Shown here piece after piece: positions 7,607-9,566 of a DNA stretch of 9,566 nt (the stretch's first letter is position 1; each line of letters begins with the position of its first letter). The stretch is from the NCBI GenBank assembly GCA_025360875.1, contig JANYBI010000391.1:1-9566 (forward strand), read 5' to 3'. The stretch comes from Lentisphaerota bacterium (GTDB lineage Bacteria > Verrucomicrobiota > Lentisphaeria > Victivallales > GWF2-50-93). The translations under genes and the position numbers were made by a program. A model generated the notes under the pieces. That model saw only the letters and a program-made list of their open reading frames with translations, was not told the DNA's origin and did not search any database.

Positions 7607-7649
7607 GCAACAAACGATTTTCTTTATTGCAATCAGCTCATTGAATGAG

Positions 7650-8450
7650 TTAAGGATTTGCCAGGAAATCCCGTGGATTTATTCCCTGGCATTTGTAGCC
7701 AGGATAACCTACGAGTTTCATTCTCCGGCTGGAAATCGCACTTGTCGGACAGTACGTGATGCATCTGAGGCACTGTTCGCACTTTCTGTGCCAGACAGGA
7801 AACCCGTCATTCCCGAATGAGATGCTCTTTACCGGGCACAGCTTGATGCATAACCCGCATTTCGTACATTTGGCCGGAGCAGCTTTAAATCCCTTGCCCA
7901 GCCATCTGCTTCCACCATGGCGGAACATCTTTACCACAAGGAACTGCAGGACGTTGAGGAAGGATGGACTGCGTGGCCAGTTAGCTTTTCCGTCGGAGAT
8001 TTCCTTTGCGAAATTCGCAATTGCGAGTTTCGCACGGGCTCGGATCTGTTCGTTTTTAGGTTCATCATATTTATGGAAATAGTTTGGCGGCATTATGAAT
8101 TCACGGATGGCGAGAGGGGTGTAGCCTTTCTTTTCCAGGATGCTGCGGAAGGGACCTTTGACCAGTCCGGAACATCCGGCAAGCGTGGACATCATGATCA
8201 CCGGGGTTCCTTTCCGGGTTTCAGGCAGGCGGCGTATCCAGTCGCATACGAATGGCGGCGCGGTCTGTGCGTATACAGGAAATGCTATTCCAAGTATCGT
8301 ATCCTCGCCAAGGTTTTCCTGAACCGCCGAGGGCAGGGGGATGAGGCTGGTTTCTGCGCCGAGTTTTTTCATTTCCCCGGCGAACTGCTGCGCCGCCCAC
8401 AGGGTGTTACCTGTGCCGGAGAAGAAGTACAAGGATATTTTTTTGTCCAT
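7650..8450 (-). CDS. EFR1-type ferredoxin with N-terminal flavodoxin domain
   Basis: Predicted cytosolic electron-transfer protein of 266 residues, joining an FMN-binding flavodoxin-like domain to a bacterial-type 2[4Fe-4S] ferredoxin domain. S-G-T-G-N-T (11-16) near the N-terminus is the flavodoxin phosphate-binding loop. A conserved M-P-P-N-Y segment (120-124) is usual in the EFR1 family. Two clusters follow: Cys195, 198, 201 and 205 (C-x2-C-x2-C-x3-C-P) and Cys224, 227, 230 and 234 (same spacing, also followed by proline). All eight ligands are present, and the length fits the family. The ATG at 8450 places the first beta strand (K-I-S-L-Y-F-F) directly at the N-terminus. No Shine-Dalgarno sequence is visible in the AT-rich leader. 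EFR1 proteins are common in anaerobes, but their physiological partners are poorly defined. The gene is convergent with the thioredoxin/CcdA gene and divergent from clpC. Confidence 0.92.
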   Translation of the reverse strand: MDKKISLYFFSGTGNTLWAAQQFAGEMKKLGAETSLIPLPSAVQENLGEDTILGIAFPVYAQTAPPFVCDWIRRLPETRKGTPVIMMSTLAGCSGLVKGPFRSILEKKGYTPLAIREFIMPPNYFHKYDEPKNEQIRARAKLAIANFAKEISDGKANWPRSPSFLNVLQFLVVKMFRHGGSRWLGKGFKAAPAKCTKCGLCIKLCPVKSISFGNDGFPVWHRKCEQCLRCITYCPTSAISSRRMKLVGYPGYKCQGINPRDFLANP

Positions 8451-8492
8451 GATAAAAAATATAACTTTAAGGAGAAAATCCCAGTCAGTTTG

Positions 8493-8520
8493 ATAATATT
8501 TTCCGTCCGGAAAATATTAT
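8493..8520. promoter_or_regulatory. Perfect 13-bp palindrome, candidate operator between EFR1 and clpC genes
   Basis: The left arm ATAATATTTTCCG (8493-8505) and the right arm CGGAAAATATTAT (8508-8520) are exact reverse complements around a 2-base centre (TC). The site lies in the 145-base divergent region, so it is not a terminator for either annotated gene, and no T-run follows on either strand. A minus-strand TATAAT (8517-8522) overlaps the right arm by four bases, which would place the EFR1 transcription start inside the palindrome, a normal place for a repressor site. It matches neither CIRCE (TTAGCACTC-N9-GAGTGCTAA) nor the CtsR heptad repeat. Confidence 0.5.
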
Positions 8521-8523
8521 AGG

Positions 8524-8577
8524 TTGAAAAAACGCCATTTGTCCGTATGTTTTCTACTGATAAAATTCAATTATAAT
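8524..8577 (+). promoter_or_regulatory. Candidate clpC promoter region
   Basis: Several sigma-70-like pairs are possible: TTGAAA (8524-8529) with TATGTT (8546-8551), 16-base spacer; and TTGTCC (8539-8544) with TAAAAT (8561-8566), 16-base spacer. A perfect TATAAT at 8572-8577 has no good -35 box, and transcription from it would begin at or within the ribosome binding site. The sequence does not decide between them. Confidence 0.35.
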
Positions 8578-8580
8578 CAC

Positions 8581-8586
8581 AAGGAA
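8581..8586 (+). promoter_or_regulatory. clpC ribosome binding site
   Basis: AAGGAA lies 9 bases before the ATG at 8596. It is the clearest Shine-Dalgarno-like sequence before any gene in the window and supports this start. Confidence 0.6.
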
Positions 8587-8595
8587 TTTACATAT

Positions 8596-9566
8596 ATGGC
8601 TGACAATCCAAACAACGGCAGCGCCGATGCCTCTTTCGAGAATGAGATGCAGAAGCTTACGGCACGTGCAAAACAGGTGCTCGTGCTCTCGCAGAAAGAA
8701 GCCATCAGGTTCAACCATGACTATGTCGGGACCGAACATCTCCTGCTTGGAATATTGAGGCTTGGGCAGGGGGTCGCAGTGTCGGTCCTGAAATCCATGG
8801 GGCTCAATATCGACAATCTCCGCATAGAGGTCGAGAAGAGTTCAGGGATCGGCGGATCAACGCAGCAGCAGGGAGCACCTCCGTTCACGCCACAGCTCAA
8901 GAAAGTTCTGATATTGGCCGCCAAGGAGGCGAAGTCGATGAACTATAATTTCATCGGTACCGAGCATCTGCTCCTGGGCATGTTGCGCGAGGGCGAAAGT
9001 GTTGCCTCGAGGATCCTCAAGAACATGAATATAGATCTGGACAAGGTCCGCCAAGAGGTCATAAAGGCGCTTGATCCGAATTATCTTCCAGGCTTTGAGG
9101 GCGGCGCGGTTCCCGGGGCCGGCGCCCAGAAGGCCGAACCGTCAGGCCAGGATACTTTCAATGCCCTCCAGTCCTTCGGTAGGAACCTTACGGAACTGGC
9201 CTCGAAGGGTATACTTGATCCAGTCATCGGACGCAAGGATGAGATCGAACGCGTTATCCAGATCCTGTGCCGGAGGACGAAGAACAATCCTGTGCTGATC
9301 GGCGAGGCCGGTGTGGGCAAGACCGCGATCGTCGAAGGGCTTGCGCAGGCGATAAACGACAAGAAAGTTCCGCGGATACTCAAGGACAAGAAGGTGTTCA
9401 TCCTGGATCTTCCGCTCATGGTGGCCGGCACTAAATACCGCGGCCAGTTCGAGGAGAGGATCAAGGCTGTCATCGACGAGATCAGGAATTCCGGAAAAGT
9501 GATACTGTTCATAGACGAGTTGCACACTCTTGTAGGTGCCGGTGGTGCCGAAGGCGCGATGGATGC
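8596..9566 (+). CDS. clpC: ClpC-type AAA+ unfoldase, N-terminal part (cut by window end)
   Basis: The N-terminal 323 residues of a ClpC (Hsp100) unfoldase, which in complete form makes a hexamer that unfolds proteins and feeds them to the ClpP protease in the cytosol. Two Clp-N repeats are visible (about 16-80 and 95-160), each with the signature G-T-E-H-L-L-L-G (45-52 and 121-128). After a glycine-rich linker, the first AAA+ domain has Walker A G-E-A-G-V-G-K-T (236-243), a pore-loop segment G-T-K-Y-R-G (278-283) and Walker B V-I-L-F-I-D-E (302-308). The middle domain and second AAA+ domain lie beyond the window, so ClpC rather than ClpA or ClpB is called from the N-domain and linker. The start has an N-rich, acidic extension of about 15 residues compared with Bacillus ClpC. 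No ctsR, mcsA or mcsB gene lies directly upstream, unlike the Firmicutes operon. Confidence 0.92.
   Translation, partial: MADNPNNGSADASFENEMQKLTARAKQVLVLSQKEAIRFNHDYVGTEHLLLGILRLGQGVAVSVLKSMGLNIDNLRIEVEKSSGIGGSTQQQGAPPFTPQLKKVLILAAKEAKSMNYNFIGTEHLLLGMLREGESVASRILKNMNIDLDKVRQEVIKALDPNYLPGFEGGAVPGAGAQKAEPSGQDTFNALQSFGRNLTELASKGILDPVIGRKDEIERVIQILCRRTKNNPVLIGEAGVGKTAIVEGLAQAINDKKVPRILKDKKVFILDLPLMVAGTKYRGQFEERIKAVIDEIRNSGKVILFIDELHTLVGAGGAEGAMD

Larger units (their letters stand above)
7317..7649. other. Convergent intergenic region (333 bases) without a gene
   Basis: The region lies between the stop codons of two convergent genes. It contains a structured REP-like element (7442-7510), a small hairpin at 7377-7390, a hairpin followed by a T-rich stretch at 7574-7606, and a short odd palindrome, CTCATTGAATGAG, at 7637-7649 just past the EFR1 stop codon. 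An open forward frame starts in this region but runs antisense into the EFR1 gene and shows no protein-like features. Confidence 0.6.

Noticed and set aside
7377..7820. Open forward frame of 147 codons spanning the convergent intergenic region.
   Set aside because: It runs through the REP-like hairpins and then antisense through the EFR1 ferredoxin domain; the translation has no motif, signal or plausible composition.
8493..8520. Reading the palindrome as an intrinsic terminator.
   Set aside because: It lies between divergent gene starts, is AT-rich, and has no T-run after it on either strand.
7917..8522. Open forward frame of 201 codons opposite the EFR1 gene.
   Set aside because: It is antisense to a gene with all eight iron-sulfur ligands and a flavodoxin loop; the long frame is a shadow of that coding sequence and even runs through the palindrome.
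8451..8595. A CIRCE or CtsR operator controlling clpC.
   Set aside because: Neither the TTAGCACTC/GAGTGCTAA pair nor the CtsR tandem heptad (GGTCAAA-type) is present upstream of the start codon.
9081..9527. Open reverse frame of 148 codons opposite clpC.
   Set aside because: It is antisense to the highly conserved clpC linker and AAA+ domain and has no protein-like features.

Overview
The window looks like a chromosomal segment from a Gram-negative bacterium of the PVC superphylum, possibly Lentisphaerota or a close relative. The evidence is indirect. The ClpC N-terminus reads like PVC ClpC proteins. The large secreted protein is a mosaic of propeller, InlB-like, pre-peptidase C-terminal (PPC) and fibronectin type III (FN3) modules, a style common in that group. 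No rRNA or other taxonomic marker is present, so this is an inference.

Layout from left to right. Bases 1-127 hold no supportable gene. A very large gene on the minus strand (128-5560) encodes a secreted modular protein of about 1,810 residues: signal peptide, N-terminal beta-rich domain, six 47-53-residue propeller-type repeats, five InlB-B-like repeats, then PPC and FN3 modules, a carboxypeptidase-regulatory-like domain and a short unknown tail. A 226-base divergent intergenic region contains a 10-bp direct repeat and a 7-bp inverted repeat. A plus-strand gene (5787-7316) encodes an exported or membrane redox protein with two thioredoxin-like domains fused to a CcdA/DsbD-type membrane domain. 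A 333-base convergent intergenic region contains a REP/BIME-like structured element (7442-7510) and two weak terminator-like hairpins. A minus-strand gene (7650-8450) encodes an EFR1-type flavodoxin-plus-ferredoxin protein. A 145-base divergent region carries a perfect 13-bp-arm palindrome (8493-8520). The window ends inside a plus-strand clpC gene (8596 onward), cut off after the first Walker B motif.

No operon is visible. Strand order is minus, plus, minus, plus, so each gene is probably its own transcription unit here. Two neighbours are redox proteins (envelope thiol transfer and a cytosolic iron-sulfur flavoprotein), but nothing in the sequence links them directly. I do not see a defence system, CRISPR array, insertion sequence or biosynthetic cluster. 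The items most worth following up are the structured REP-like element, the palindrome between the EFR1 and clpC genes, the double-thioredoxin/CcdA fusion with its CX3C motif, and the architecture and unknown tail of the giant secreted protein.
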